The notes: generated by a model not told the origin, from the sequence alone. DNA of 64,000 bases from Charina bottae (GCA_023362775.1 JALMGJ010000001.1:68232501-68296500); one strand, 5' to 3'; counted from the first letter of the stretch, positions 10,561 to 22,134 are shown. A program made the numbers and translations.

Positions 10561-10627
10561 TTCTCTTCTCTTCTCTTCTCTTCTCTTCTCTTCTCTTCTC
10601 TTCTCTTCTCTTCTCTTCTCTTCTCTT
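10561..10627. repeat. (TTCTC)n microsatellite
   Basis: More than 13 uninterrupted copies of TTCTC. One strand is pure pyrimidine and the other pure purine over about 65 bp. Confidence 0.97.
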
Positions 10628-10824
10628 GTGAAATAGGAGAGGGGGAGAGTGGAGAGCTGAGAATTTAAGCTCTCTCTTAGTTTTTTATTTGAGAAATTAA
10701 CTTGGAACTTAAAACAAGTGTTTCTGCCTTTCCCAAATAAGAAAATTGTACTGATGTTCCTATTAAGGAAAATGGTTTTTAGTACATTTATAAGTATATC
10801 AAGTTTTTGAAACTACTTTACAAA

Positions 10825-11040
10825 TCCTAACAAGGGTGTCCACAAGAGTATGTCAAAAAAGTCAAGATGGCAATTATGATGGTCCCTTGTATGGGAGTCC
10901 CTTGTATGGGAGATGGGCGGGGAATAAATTTGAATAATAAATAAATAAATAAATAAATAAAATAAATGATGGTACAATCAAAGCTCTGCTTGTTTTTTGT
11001 ATGTGTTGCATACCCTTCAGACACCCCTGAATCCTAAAGT
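10825..11040. repeat. Unclassified interspersed repeat, copy 2, interrupted
   Basis: GGGTGTCCACAAGAG, TATGTCAAAAAAGTCAAGAT and GGCAATTATGA match copy 1 at 7895-8095. After an inserted LINE tail (10883-10966) the match resumes with TACAATCAAAGCTCTGC and TATGTGTTGC. The interruption shows that the repeat is older than the LINE tail insertion. Confidence 0.5.
10883..10966 (+). repeat. CR1/L2-group LINE 3' tail, short insertion
   Basis: An ~84-bp severely 5'-truncated tail contains GAGATGGGCGGGGAATAAAT and a (AATA)n tail. The segment CCCTTGTATGGGAGT is tandemly repeated at its 5' end. ATGATGGT occurs on both sides, a plausible target duplication. Confidence 0.7.
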
Positions 11041-11194
11041 TGGGATGGATCTCAACATTCATTGAATCCAACCATTTTATTGCAGAAAATCCTGGAAACA
11101 GAAAAGGCATAGATCAGGCATAGTGTGTGCTCTGATGCAGAAAAAAAGTCCATATTTAATTTCTGTCACTGTTATTGTAAGTCTTGAAAAGATT

Positions 11195-11272
11195 CTTGTC
11201 AGAAACCTGTGAAGACAATGCTGAATTACTGTAGTTGGTCCAAGTTAATATAAGGCAGCTTCCTATGTTTCA
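11195..11272 (+). repeat. tRNA-derived SINE 3' end remnant
   Basis: GAAGACAATGCTGAATTA, then TTGGTCCAAG and AATATAAGGCAGCTTCCTAT, match my recollection of the 3' end of a common reptile tRNA-derived SINE. The head is absent here. A possible head of the same family is at 22135. Confidence 0.45.
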
Positions 11273-11551
11273 ATGTTCTCTTAAACTAAAAATGCTTTAA
11301 GCCTTCTTTGTTGAAAAAGTATTCCAAAAGCAGACACAAAAAAGTGGGGGGAAATGTCCTCCTTTTTTACACTTGCGCTTGAAGTTCATTTTTTTTTCTT
11401 TCAGGGCTGAGAAAGAAAAAGCTGGATACTAGTGGGGTAGATTTCCCTTGCATGGAATGCTAAATTCTGTCTCTGCTGTAAACTCTACTGATCATTCAAA
11501 AATACAACACATTATTCACACAAAGATGCTCCCAAAGGCAAAAGGGTCCCT

Positions 11552-11600
11552 CCTTTTGGGGGAGATGGGCGGGATATAAATGTAATTAATTAATTAATGC
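11552..11600 (+). repeat. CR1/L2-group LINE 3' tail
   Basis: GGGGGAGATGGGCGGGATAT is followed by AAATGTAATTAATTAATTAA, the conserved LINE 3' terminus with a short tail. No coding part remains. Confidence 0.65.
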
Positions 11601-13336
11601 CAAGTCAATTCCCAAAAGGCACAATTCAGCAACAGTTTAGTTGCAATTGACCTCTGCTTCTGCTCAGTCTGTTGCCCTAGTGCTATCTGTTGATCATCTT
11701 AAAGGCCCTCTTCTGCTTTCTGGATTTAAACCAGATAGTCCTTCAAACAGGATGCTTTCAAATAGAGGCCATTACTTTGAAGGTGCTTGAAACAGAGCAC
11801 TGGCACACAGTCATCCTTCTACTTACATTTTAAGATTTAAAACATAGAGTTTACCTCCTGTGCTTCGTTTTTAGAGCCCGGGCATTGAGATGCACTGTTC
11901 CGGTTTGGAAGGCCTGCTTCTTTAAAAATCCCCAAAAGGTTCCTTCAGTCTTCTTCAAGGCAACACAAAAATACAACTAGCCACTTAGCATACCCAGGTG
12001 ACATCCGAGCCCCTTGGTCAGAGGAATTAATTCATGTCTCTTTAAGAAAATGAGCCTCCATGAGGTCGCTTCTTATCAAAACAGTCTGCATGTTGCTACA
12101 AGTGCAGGCCTGATAACATTCTGTTTATTTTTACATTTGCTACATACCATGCTTCAGTCATGTAGCCTGATTTCAATCTCAGCTACATGTTGGCCAAAAT
12201 CTACTACAGTATCTGGAGTCATCTTTGTATTAAGCTGGAATACAAATACAAGCCAGACCAAGTTGCCACTTCCTAAGGGTATATCTTAGTTACAAATAAT
12301 CATATCTATGTTTATGCTATAACTGGGACTAGTGTCAGAAGTTCCATTACACCCAGAGAAGAGCCCTGATGCTGTAATGGATCAGAAGTTTTTTCAGCAC
12401 TACAGCCCAAATTGCTATGATGGCATCTTTTAATTTCCCCACAATGCCAGAGACCCTCAAATAGACATTCTGGACATCAGCAGCAATTCTTCCTAGTTAG
12501 ACCAGGGTTGTTGTTGGTTTTTTTTTTTTTTTGCTGCCAATGCAACTCTTCCTAATATGGGGCAGAAGCACAGATCACCTTGGCCCCAGCCCTAGTTATA
12601 TTACACTTGGTTAAACCAAAGAAATTACAGTCAATGCTGTTGTTGTTTTTAAAAGACAACTTCCTAGACGTCATGACTGTGAATAAAATGCAACCACAGA
12701 GCTAGATGTGTGGCTTCATTCTTTCTTTGGAGCTCGGTTTTCCAATGCTTGGTAGATTGCCACATACAGAGGAGTCAGGGAGAGAGGGGACAACCTTCTA
12801 TGGACACTTTTCCCCAACATTTCAGGAATAAACAGTGTTAAGTATTTGGTTTCTGGGCTAATGATGCTTCTTTCGAAAGTGATTGCAAGCAAACGATGTA
12901 CAGACTAGTGGGAGCTGATCAAGTACTGTAGAATGAGGAAGAGAAATGGAAAATAAACCACAGCTATATTGGTGTACTATTGCCAGTAGATCAGAAAGAG
13001 GCTTGACCTGCATATATGCCTGTAAAAGCAGTCGAAGCTATAGAAACCAGCATTTATTGCCAATTTCCTAATAAATATTTACTGTTCCGATCACGTTGGC
13101 ACTGAATGCCTAGAACCACCAAATACATCTAGACCCAAATCTGGTCCTGCTGCTGAACAACTTTGGTTGTTCCTATTGCTGCTTCAGCGCTCTTCCTACT
13201 GGCAGCCTCAGATATATTTCAGAATGGAATAGAATGAAACCTGAGATTTGCAAACCCTACTAATAAAAAGTCATTGGATAATCCCTTTCTTAAAGGATTA
13301 GTTTTCTGTAAGAAAAAAGGTGAATGAAATAGAGGG
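11601..13336. other. No gene recognised
   Basis: About 1.7 kb with no supported gene or repeat, apart from a T-rich run near 12517-12532. Confidence 0.45.
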
Positions 13337-14083
13337 AATTTATTTATTTTATTTATTTATTTTTCCATTTCTATTACTGCCCCATCTCCCCCGAAGGGGA
13401 CTCTGGGCGGTTTACAAAATATAACAGTTAAAATAAATATAATTTATAAATATAAATAAATATAAAACCATACAAATCTACAATCATCAAAATTACTAAT
13501 AAATTAGATATAAAATCCAGGAGGCGATAAGATGGTATTTTAAAAGGGCTCTATGGCACCAGCCATTCCCAGGAGGAGCTGTTCCCGTTCCCATCCCAAG
13601 CGAGGCGGCAGAACCAGGTCTTTGAGTTATTCCGGAAGGTCAGGAGCGACGGAGCCTGCCTCATCTCCAGGGGCAGAATGTTCCAAAGGGCGGGTGCCAC
13701 TGCCGAGAAGGCCCACCTTCTGGACCCCACCAAGTGAAACTCCTTTAACGACGGGGTCCGAAGCATGCCCTCTCTGCATAATCGAGTGGGATGGTTTGAA
13801 GTTATGGGGATGAGATGGTCCCTCAGGTAACCTGGTCCCATGCCATGTAGGGCTTTAAAGGTCATAACCAACACCTTGAATTGGACCCGGAAGCATACTG
13901 GCACCCAGTGCAGCTGGCGCAGCAGAGGTGTCACATGTGCCAATCTAGGGGCACCAATAACTGCGCGCGCACATTGGAGTAGTCTATATGGGAGATGACC
14001 AGGCCATGAGTGACTGTACTGAGGGACTTCGGATCCAGGAAAGGGCGTAACTGGCGCACCACACGAAGTTGTGCAAAGGCCCT
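13337..14083 (-). pseudogene. CR1/L2-group LINE, 5'-truncated, C-terminal RT region
   Basis: The minus strand runs from about 14083 to an A-rich tail at 13337. It encodes the C-terminal part of the reverse transcriptase protein, including HVTPLLRQLHWVPVCFRVQF, KVLVMTFKALHGMGPGYL and the conserved end ALWNILPLEMRQAP. The 3' end is the GGGCGG/AATAAAT type. Only the last ~170 residues are covered, so it is inactive. It is the same family as 21240, 30005, 38485 and 53664. Jockey superfamily is clear; choosing between CR1 and L2 would need an alignment. Confidence 0.85.
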
Positions 14084-14376
14084 TCTGGTTGTTGTTGTTT
14101 TATTATTTTTAGTTCACCCTGTATCCAAAGTTCTCTTGGTAGATTACAGAGGCAGTTAAAACATTAAAAGTTTCCAAAAACATTTAGCATTCAGTGACTA
14201 ATTTTTGCCATCATTTTTATTTTTATTCTTGTGGTTGTTAGAGTTAATCATTTATTACTTAATGTAACTATGTTTTGATTTTATTAATTATTTTATTATT
14301 TATTGTCAATGTTATTAATTATTGTATTACACATGTTTACTGTCTAGTTGTAAACTTCCATGAACCTTTGATAGAA
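14084..14376. other. AT-rich spacer, no feature
   Basis: AT-rich sequence with no recognisable element. Confidence 0.4.
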
Positions 14377-14460
14377 AAGGAAGGAAGGAAGGAAGGAAGG
14401 AAGGAAGGAAGGAAGGAAGGAAGGAAGGAAGGAAGGAAGGAAGGAAGGAAGGAAGGAAGG
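14377..14460. repeat. (AAGG)21 microsatellite
   Basis: 84 bp of uninterrupted AAGG, 21 perfect units. The frame crossing it encodes an artificial Glu-Gly-Arg-Lys repeat. Confidence 0.98.
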
Positions 14461-15570
14461 ATATAAAATATATAATGATCACTATATCAGGATAGAGTAA
14501 ACACTTAAAAAATCAAACCAAGTACAAAATTATAGAAATGCCTGTGATGTTTGCAGTCACCAAGCAATGGCCACATATGTGGAAATTACTCTCTGTGCAG
14601 AGGATTTCCTATTTAGTGAGTGTGTGATTAAGCTCTTCCTAACTTTGGGCCATGAAGCAAACCACAGGCTTAGTTTTCACATATAGATATGCCCCATCAC
14701 CTGTAGCATCAAAAAGGGAAAAGCTCAGGACACAATTCACCACATTCTAACATTAGAAATCTCCAGATGGTTTAGAGCTCTTTCAGTTGAATCCCATACT
14801 GAGAAGTCAGTTGTTTACAAATAAAAATGGATGTGGTCCGATGATGTCAGCATCACCTACCTTGGAGGCTTTTGGTTTTCTTGTTGCAGAAAGTAGATGA
14901 CAAACTGTTATACAGTTTGTATATCAAGTGTTTGTGTGACTTTTTTGTCTAGCAAAACTTTAAAGTAAAAACAATATACTGTAGGGAATTTAAGGGAGAT
15001 TTAATACAATATTTTCCAACTGCCAGTGGCAAACCATGTTAGCCCCAAACAAGATTAAAAAATGAAGTCATTTCAAGTTCCCTTTTAGCTTTTACAAAAA
15101 CAGGAAGGTGAACATGTTTCTTCTGTGAGCATTAGCATTTATGCTCAGTGTACTAAGATGTGATATATGGCTTCTGATCCATTCCATATCTTTTTGGCAC
15201 CCTAAAAGAGGATATGTTGGGAAAACAGAAATAATTGTACTGTAGGCTATTTCAGGAAGTGCATATCTTTTTTTCCTGAAATACCTCAAGATATTTTAAA
15301 GGCTAAAATATTAAAAACATATCTCTAGAAAATTCTTAATCAATTATTCCACCAGATCTAATAAATTAGAATTCATTGTTTCAGGCACAGTTGTCCATGC
15401 TATGTGACAAAATTTATCTTCTGAGTCTTGTGGAGTTTGGGATGGGTGTGTGTGGAGATTTTCAAGTACCATCAATGATGGGGATGAGCAAGATTTTAGG
15501 TTTGCTTCTGCTTTTGTTTAAATAATTTATATTTTATGTTATAATTGAGATAGTAGTGTATAACATGGTC
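14461..15570. other. No gene recognised
   Basis: There is no supported gene or repeat in this AT-rich stretch. Confidence 0.45.
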
Positions 15571-15584
15571 AATATTGAAATTGT

Positions 15585-15858
15585 ATTGTCGAAGGCTTTC
15601 ACGGCCGGAGTTCAATGGCTGTTGTGGGTCTTCCGGGCTGTGTGGCCGTTTTCTGGACGTTGTGGTTCCTAACGTTTCGCCAGCATCTGTGGCCAGCATC
15701 TTCAGAGGGCAGGAGCACAGATAGAAGCAAAATCTCTGAAGATTTTGCTTCTATCTGTGCTCCTGCCCTCTGAAGATGCTGGCCACAGATGCTGGCGAAA
15801 CTTTAGGAACCACAACTTCCAGAACACGGCCACACAGCCCGGAAGACCCACAACAGCC
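15585..15858. mobile_element. Penelope-like element remnant: head-to-head inverted repeat
   Basis: Two opposed copies of one ~125-bp sequence meet near 15733. The sequence contains GGCGAAACGTTAGGAACC-type and GGCCACACAGCCCGGAAG blocks in reverse and then forward orientation. The 14-bp AATATTGAAATTGT flanks the unit at 15571-15584 and 15859-15872. The same terminal sequence follows Penelope-like coding sequence at about 20760-20890, which supports the assignment. Opposed terminal copies are known for Penelope-like insertions. There is no coding capacity. Confidence 0.75.
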
Positions 15859-16395
15859 AATATTGAAATTGTTTAATACAAATCATTTCAAAATCTGTGG
15901 GATTCATTTTAGATCCCAAAGGCAGCACAGTTCTGTTGGTATAAACAAACAAGTTACACCAGAATAGAAGAGTGAATTATGGCTACGATGATCAGCCGTA
16001 TTTTAAGTGTCTTATTTTGCTGTATTTACTGTATTGGCCAATGTTCTATGTTATATAACATCCAAAGGGCTATCATCAAGGCAATCCTCTGTAAGGAACC
16101 TGGGCAATCCTCTGATTTTGTCCTGGGGAGCAGGCTAAGTGGTCCATTGGTCACTCTTCCACCACTAGGATGAGATATATTTCTATTTCTATTATAATTG
16201 TGATTTTAAAATTTATATTTGCATGTATTTAACTTAGCATATGCACATTTTATTCAAATTGTTCTCTTTTGTGACTACCCTATTTTATCTTCATAATAAA
16301 CCTCAGTAATTACAGGTAGGCAAACTGTTCTGTATTCATTCTGAAAACAACTTGGATTTTTTTTTCTTTTTTATTTATGATAAATGTTAATGATA

Positions 16396-16791
16396 CCAAT
16401 CGAAGAGAATATTTGTAGCTCAGGGTTGAACTGTGGAGTCCTTGGTGCTCTCTGAGCCTTGTTGTTTTCTTGCAGACGTTTCATTGCCAAGCTAGGCAAC
16501 ATCTTCAGTGCGAAAAGGGAGTGGAGATTACCACCAGAGGAACAATCAAACAGCACAATATACCCTAATCAAGGAACTATTAACTCAGTCAATCAACCAA
16601 GCAGCAAACAACAGCCCAATCAAGGAACTCCTAAGGAGAGTACAACACCCCCAACAACACAGGCAGGACAAGCCAGGGTATATAAACAGAGAGCAAGTCC
16701 CACTCCCTTTTCACACTGAAGATGTTGCCTAGCCTGGCAATGAAACGTCTGCAAGAAAACAACAAGGCTCAGAGAGCACCAATGATTCCAC
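16396..16791 (+). mobile_element. Penelope-like element remnant with opposed termini
   Basis: It begins with the terminal block in reverse orientation (CAGACGTTTCATTGCCAAGC), continues with the distal coding part in sense (PEEQSNS, YPNQGTINSVNQPSSKQQP) and ends with the terminal block in sense (CTGGCAATGAAACGTCTGC). The 14-bp AAATGTTAATGATA flanks it at 16382-16395 and 16792-16805. The sense part matches the 3' part of the element at 8460-9505. Confidence 0.75.
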
Positions 16792-16805
16792 AAATGTTAA
16801 TGATA

Positions 16806-17512
16806 TTTTTAAAGCATACAAATAGAGATAAAACAAGAATAAAAAACCTCAAAGAATTGTAATTAGCATTCAAACAATTCAACCATAACGATTGAAAATG
16901 ACATGGATTCTTGAAGGAAAAGAGGCCAAGTGGGTCTCTCCTTACTTCTAATTAAACCGCTCCTTGATGATACACAAATTTATTTTTGTTGTTGTTGTTC
17001 CTTTAGGGATGTGACAGAGGCTGAGTGTGCAGGTCCGTTAGAAGGCTTTTTCTATGTCTTTGAGTTTGTTCAAAAGAGCTCCTCTACTTGAAATCCATGG
17101 TGCACCCCTTAATGCATGTCATAGTTGTTCCAACATCAACTTTTACTTTTAGGGACTGATATAACAAAGCAAGTGTTTGCAAAGAACCCTCCTTTCTAGA
17201 TTGTTTATCATTCTTTAGATACACTCCAAAAAGTGCAGCTGTTTAACTGAGAACTACTTGGGAAATCCCATGGTTTGCCTGAATCAAAAGCTCATCAATT
17301 GGCCTAAAGGCATACTTTTAATCTCTCATCATCAGTCCTTATCTATTGTTTGGGAATGTTAATAACTGGCCTGTCTTGAAAGGCTGTAACTATACGTTTA
17401 GCAATGCGCTTCATAGAACTGCTTTGTAAATATATTATCTGAACAGCAATTTATATAGGATAGCTGTCTATATATACACATACACACAGAAAGAGAGAAA
17501 CATATAATACCA
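16806..17512. other. No gene recognised
   Basis: There is no supported gene. A short GTT repeat occurs near 16987-16998. Confidence 0.45.
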
Positions 17513-17711
17513 GGGCGCAGTAGCTCAGTGGGTTAAACCACTGATGCTGTAGGACTGCTGATCAGTAGATTGGCAGTTCGAATCTCCGCATGGCGAGGTG
17601 GGCTCTCGCCACTTGCCCCAGCTCCTGTCAACCCAACAGTTTGAAAGCTAATGCAAGTAGATACATGGGTACCACCTTACGTGGGAAAAATGTGCTGGCG
17701 TCCTGTCATTC
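17513..17711 (+). mobile_element. tRNA-derived SINE head and body, Sauria-like
   Basis: The tRNA-like head has an A-box-like TAGCTCAGTGGGTTAAACC and a B-box-like GGCAGTTCGAATCTC. It continues with CTTGCCCCAGCTCCTGTCAA and GCAAGTAGATACATGGGTAC, as in the Sauria-type SINE at 5880. After TACCACCTTACGTGGGAAAA it departs from that element and lacks the BovB-like 3' end. It may be a different subfamily. Confidence 0.7.
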
Positions 17712-18025
17712 CACTGGAGGAAAAAGAACGGAGGAAGATTGAATCGTGCTGGTGAGGACAGACCCGGATGTGACATCAACAGGACGTCAGCAGCCGGCTC
17801 AAGGCATCCTGGGAATTGTAGTCCAGAGCCTTAGAAGAGCCGGTTCCCTTACCCCCTCTCCTGGTGCGTGGGTGAATTACACACTTGGTGATATTGTATA
17901 ATGTATAATGTATAATGATAAAAAAAATGTATATATAGATATGTATGTAAGCCGCCTAGAGTCCTCCGTTAGGGAGGGGATAGGCGGGGTATAAATAACA
18001 CTATAAATAAATAAAATAAATAAAT
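17712..18025 (+). repeat. Composite repeat ending in CR1/L2-group LINE tail
   Basis: The first part holds MITE-like text (CCTGGGAATTGTAGTCCAG). A TATAATG triplication at about 17894-17920 follows. The end, GTAAGCCGCCTAGAGTCC then GGCGGGGTATAAATAA with an ATAAATA tail, is the LINE 3' terminus. Whether it is one insertion with 17513-17711 is unclear. Confidence 0.45.
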
Positions 18026-18114
18026 ATAGATATAAATATATTTCTGTATATATTACAAACACATTAAACTGCAGCTAGTATGAAATGCTCTAAAGAGAGT
18101 AATTTCCTGATCAT

Positions 18115-18345
18115 ACCACATTATTCTTGTTTGTGGTTAAGGTGCTGGGCTAGAAACCAGAAGACTGAGAGTTCTAGTCCCACCTTAGGCATGAAAGCCG
18201 GCTGGGTGACTTTGGGCCAGTCCCTCTCTCTCAGCCCAACTCACCTCACAGGGTTGTTGTTGTGGGGAAAATAGGAGGAGGAAGGAGTATTGGGTATGTT
18301 CGCCGCCTTGAGTTATTTATAAAAATAATAAAGGATATATGATAA
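18115..18345 (+). mobile_element. CORE-SINE (MIR-type) element
   Basis: The tRNA-like head (GTGGTTAAGGTGCTGGGCTA, GAGTTCTAGTCCCACC) is followed by the CORE domain shared with mammalian MIR (TGGGTGACTTTGGGCCAGTC, CTCACCTCACAGGGTTGTTG). It ends with a LINE-like tail, CGCCTTGAGTTATTTATAAA and AATAATAAAGG. This SINE is abundant in squamates. Confidence 0.8.
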
Positions 18346-18569
18346 ATGATAATAAACGTATCATTGGAAGGCTACAAGTTATCTAAAAGGAATGGAGCCA
18401 GCAGAAAACCTGGGTGTGTTAAGTTGAACATGAAGAAAAAAAACATGCACAGAACTCCAAGAACTGAAACATAGAAACCCTGTTGAAATGTTAGATAAGA
18501 ATAAAGCAAAAAATTTTTAAAATGATGTCATCATGGGAGGTTTTTTTATAGACTACCAGGTCAGGCAGA

Positions 18570-19045
18570 AGATATAGATGAGGCCTTTCTATGTCAATCT
18601 TTCTATCCTGACATCTGCTGAGAATCTAACTTTGCCAAGAGCCAGAGGTCCAACAAATTCTTGTCTTCTCTTGCTGACAACTTCATTCGTCAGAAGGAGG
18701 AAGAATGAACTATGGGTCTCCTTACCTGGACCTAATCCTCACCAACAGGAAATAATTGACTGAAGACATGAAGGTGATTAGTACCCCAGGGAAAAGTGAT
18801 AATGTTATCCTTGCATAAGGATATCCTTATGATTTCCAGGGGAAATACATCAAGACGAAGTTCCTAACTGTATGAGTTGTCAGCCAGTGAAACAGACCAC
18901 CACATCAAGAGGTGAGTTCTCATTTGCTAGCAGTCTTCAAACAGAGGCTGAATCTTGTCAAAGATGTTTTAATTAATCCTGCTCTGAACATGAATTGGAC
19001 TAGATGACTTCTAAGGTCGCTTTCAACCCTATGATTTTATGACAC
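18570..19045 (+). pseudogene. CR1 LINE 3' fragment
   Basis: The distal part is the classic CR1 3' region: AAGTTCCTAACTGTATGAG, CTTCAAACAGAGGCTGAATC, ATTGGACTAGATGACTTCTA and a terminus with short TATGATTTTATGA repeats rather than poly(A). The upstream part (about 18580-18770) shows degraded CR1-like coding text such as NFIRQKEEE in one frame. It is 5' truncated and inactive. It differs from the AATAAAT-tailed family. Confidence 0.75.
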
Positions 19046-19812
19046 TGATCTGCACCTGCAGTTTGATTCTGGGTCTGTTTCAAGATGCTGATCTCAATGT
19101 TAGATTTTCATCTTCCATGTTTTTTAAGCAGATAGTTTTATTCAGCCTAGTTTTTAGTGCCTATGGATCTTTAAGAGACTGTAATGTACACTGAATTGTT
19201 ATAAACCTCCCTTATGAAATGTTATTCTCATAAAGAAAGCCATATTCATGTTCATCTGAATATGTTCACCTGAGTATGATCACATCTCTCCATATGACCC
19301 AGGATGCTGCTTTATTAGATCCTCGGATTGGAACTGAATTGTTCTCATGTTTAGGTGAACGCAAGTGTGTAGTCCTTCAGGCCTCATGGAGAAGTTGGAG
19401 AAAGCAAGAAGTAGGTTGGACAGGACACACAGATGTACAGATGAAGGCAGTGGGCATAGCCTTATATTTTCTCCACTTTCAAGCTCTCAGAGAAGCAACA
19501 AACAACTGAACACAGTTAATGATGGAGCTCTATCTAGAAAGGAAGTTTTGTGAAGGTAGTACAACTACTAGAAAGGCCCTGTAGTTAACTCTTCTTTACA
19601 AAGAACTGGTTTACATAGCCCTGTGAAAATTCAAAGATAAGAATTCAAAGGTTAAAACTTAAAAGATAAGCGCTGAAGGAATTCACAGTTGAACCCCAAT
19701 CAAAAAGTCTTGCTTAGGCTTTGGATACCATAATTTCTTGGCAATGTTTTTGCATTTGTTTGGAGGTTATAGAAGGGGAACACAGCTATAATATGCCCTT
19801 GACCATAGAACA
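19046..19812. other. No gene recognised
   Basis: There is no supported feature. Short frames at 19276-19553 lack motifs. Confidence 0.4.
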
Positions 19813-20268
19813 ATACAGGTAGGTCTCGATTAGTGCGTTTAATGAATCCCACAAAATGGTCGCATTATTCGAATTCACTCTATTCAAAGTCATATTTCTA
19901 TGGAAAATAGGTTAATTGGTTCCAGCTTGATGGGAATAGGTAGGCAATTAAATTTTTAAAATTTTTATATGTTTATGAATGAAATACTGTATAACAGTGA
20001 AAGAGGATAAACCCATATCCAAAGCGTACCTGCTATCTCCTGTATTTTGCTGTAGCAAATGAGCCTCTTCATTTTTTAGGTTTCCTTGAATGGAACCTTC
20101 CTTTTCTCCATTTTGCACACACAATGATTATTGTCTAAAACCCCAATGGCAACTGCACATGAGCTAGCTTCGCATTATTATTAATTCACAAGCACTGAAT
20201 TATGGCTCGCATTAAATGCAACGTGGTATCACTTTATAACTTGAACTAAATCGAATATCACACTATTG
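19813..20268. mobile_element. Possible Tigger-like DNA transposon remnant
   Basis: The left end CAGGTAGGTCTCGATTAGTG resembles Tigger/pogo termini in style. The right part, AACTAAATCGAATATCACAC followed by TATTG, is a degenerate reverse complement of it. The interior is non-coding. The terminal match is imperfect and the assignment tentative. Confidence 0.35.
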
Positions 20269-20269
20269 A

Positions 20270-20890
20270 AACTAATTGTGACCTACTTGTACACTCCTAT
20301 TTGGGATGGTCATCCTCTACCACTGAGTGTACAGCTTCGTGTTTTCAAATATTCTGTGTTTTATGTGGTCACCAAATCTTATTTGAAAACACAGAAATAC
20401 TGGACAGCACCAACAGCCACTATGTTAGACTATACAGGGAAGCCATTGAAATACATAAACACCAACACAGTTTCAATAAAAAAGCTTAAAGATCAGCAAA
20501 ACCTGGCTGCCAGTCCTGAAAAACACAGCTTGCAAAAGGTCAATGAACTCTACTCAACCACAGAAATATGCAAACAACTCACACAATAGATGTGCTAATC
20601 CCACACACGACAGCACCACACCCCCTAATCACCACAATAAACCCTCTCCTAATCTCTTGTAAATGACCCACAGAAGACACACACCCTCTCAGCAGCTATA
20701 AACACCAGCAGGAACACACACCCTCCACTTGGGCACAGACAGAATCTTCTAGCTGTGCTCCTGTCCTCTGAAGATGCCAGCCACAGCAACTGGCGAAACG
20801 TTAGGAACCAAAACTGCCAGAAGATGGCCACACAGCCCGGAAAACCCACAACAACCATCGGATTCTGGCCGTGAAAGCCTTTGACTTTAC
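20270..20890 (+). pseudogene. Penelope-like element C-terminal fragment
   Basis: The segment contains SHYVRLYREAIEIHKHQHSF and NKKAEDQQNLA (spread over frames), typical of the end of a GIY-YIG domain, then a stop-rich region. Its 3' terminus has TGGCGAAACGTTAGGAACC and GGCCACACAGCCCGGAAAAC. This terminal block is the one found inverted at 15585-15858 and 48582-48732, so it links those remnants to a Penelope-like source. It is truncated and frameshifted. Confidence 0.65.
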
Positions 20891-21239
20891 ATACAGTATA
20901 TGCTTTTTTAATTTGAACCTTGTAAGCTCTGGTCAGGGACAGTAATAAAGATAATAATGAAAACCAGCAGCAGCAGCAGCAGCAAAGATAGTACCAATAG
21001 TAATAGGTGCCTTGGGTGCAATTCCAAAACATCTAGAGCACCACTTGAACACCTTTGGCATTGACAAAATCACCATCAGTCAATTGCAAAAGGCAGCTTA
21101 ACTTGGAACAGCTTATATTCTGTGACGATACCTTTAATATTATTAAACAATAACCTCTGCCTATCCCAGGTCCTTAGGAAGGACTTGATAGGTGAACAAA
21201 AATGTCGAATCCAGTATAAACATATAAAATTCTATAAAA

Positions 21240-21630
21240 GAATTCCATCTGATGGGGTCCAGGAGGCGAGCCTTCTCGGCAGTGGCACCCGCCCTTTGGA
21301 ACATTCTCCCCCTGGAGATGAGGCAGGCCCCCACACTCCTGACCTTCCAAAAGCAATTGAAGACCTGGCTCTGCCACCTCGCCTGGGATGGGGGGGGGGG
21401 GGGTAATAGCTCCTCTTGGAGGTGGCTGGCACCATAGAGTTCCTTTAAACAATAACATAACCTCTTGGATTTTATACATTTATATATTTATATTTAATTA
21501 AATTGGAATGATGTATTGTATTTTATATGCTTTTAATTAATCAATTTTGTTGTAAACCGCCCAGAGTCCCCTTGTGGGGGGAGATGGGCGGTGATATAAA
21601 TTAAACAATAAATAAATAAATAAATAAACA
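21240..21630 (+). pseudogene. CR1/L2-group LINE, 5'-truncated
   Basis: It encodes GSRRRAFSAVAPALWNILPL and a degraded end containing WLCHLAWDG, interrupted by a G-run (about 21389-21402). The 3' end is GTAAACCGCCCAGAGTCCCC, GAGATGGGCGGTGATATAAA and an (AATA)n tail. Only ~55 coding residues remain. Confidence 0.85.
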
Positions 21631-22134
21631 TCTGGATGACTGTGCGACCAACCATAATAATAGTGTTTTTGTGGCTTTTGCACATTATAAAGCTTTGCAG
21701 GTGCGGGGGGGGGGGTGCCTACCTTGTTTGAAGGGTAAAAAAAGTAGTAGTCCTAGGCCAAAAACTAAATGCTGTTGTCCCTGTAGCAACAGGGAACAAT
21801 AGGGTTCCCTGCCTGCTCTTCTTGTCTAACAAAAGGTCATTCTAGGTTGAATTTAGGATCAGTAGTAATTTCCTCCCTCCAAGCAATATGTACTTTAACT
21901 GGAGCGTGCTGATCTATTGAAGAAGAATGTATTTCTGAACACAGAAGACGCGTTTCCACAAAGCATCCCCAGCATTGGCTGCTGGCTTTCTTTGCAGCCA
22001 AGCTGTGAAGGACTTCAGGAAGAGACCAGAAAGACCCCTCCAGCTAACGCAAATCTGCCATCTGGCTCACTAAGTGTTTGTTCCCCTGTGCCCATCCTAC
22101 CTGCATTCACTCTGACGTTCATGAATGGAGAATA
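21631..22134. other. No gene recognised
   Basis: There is a G-run near 21703-21715. No gene or repeat is supported. Confidence 0.4.

Noticed and set aside
14275..14466. Frame with repeated Glu-Gly-Arg-Lys
   Set aside because: It is produced entirely by the (AAGG)21 microsatellite.
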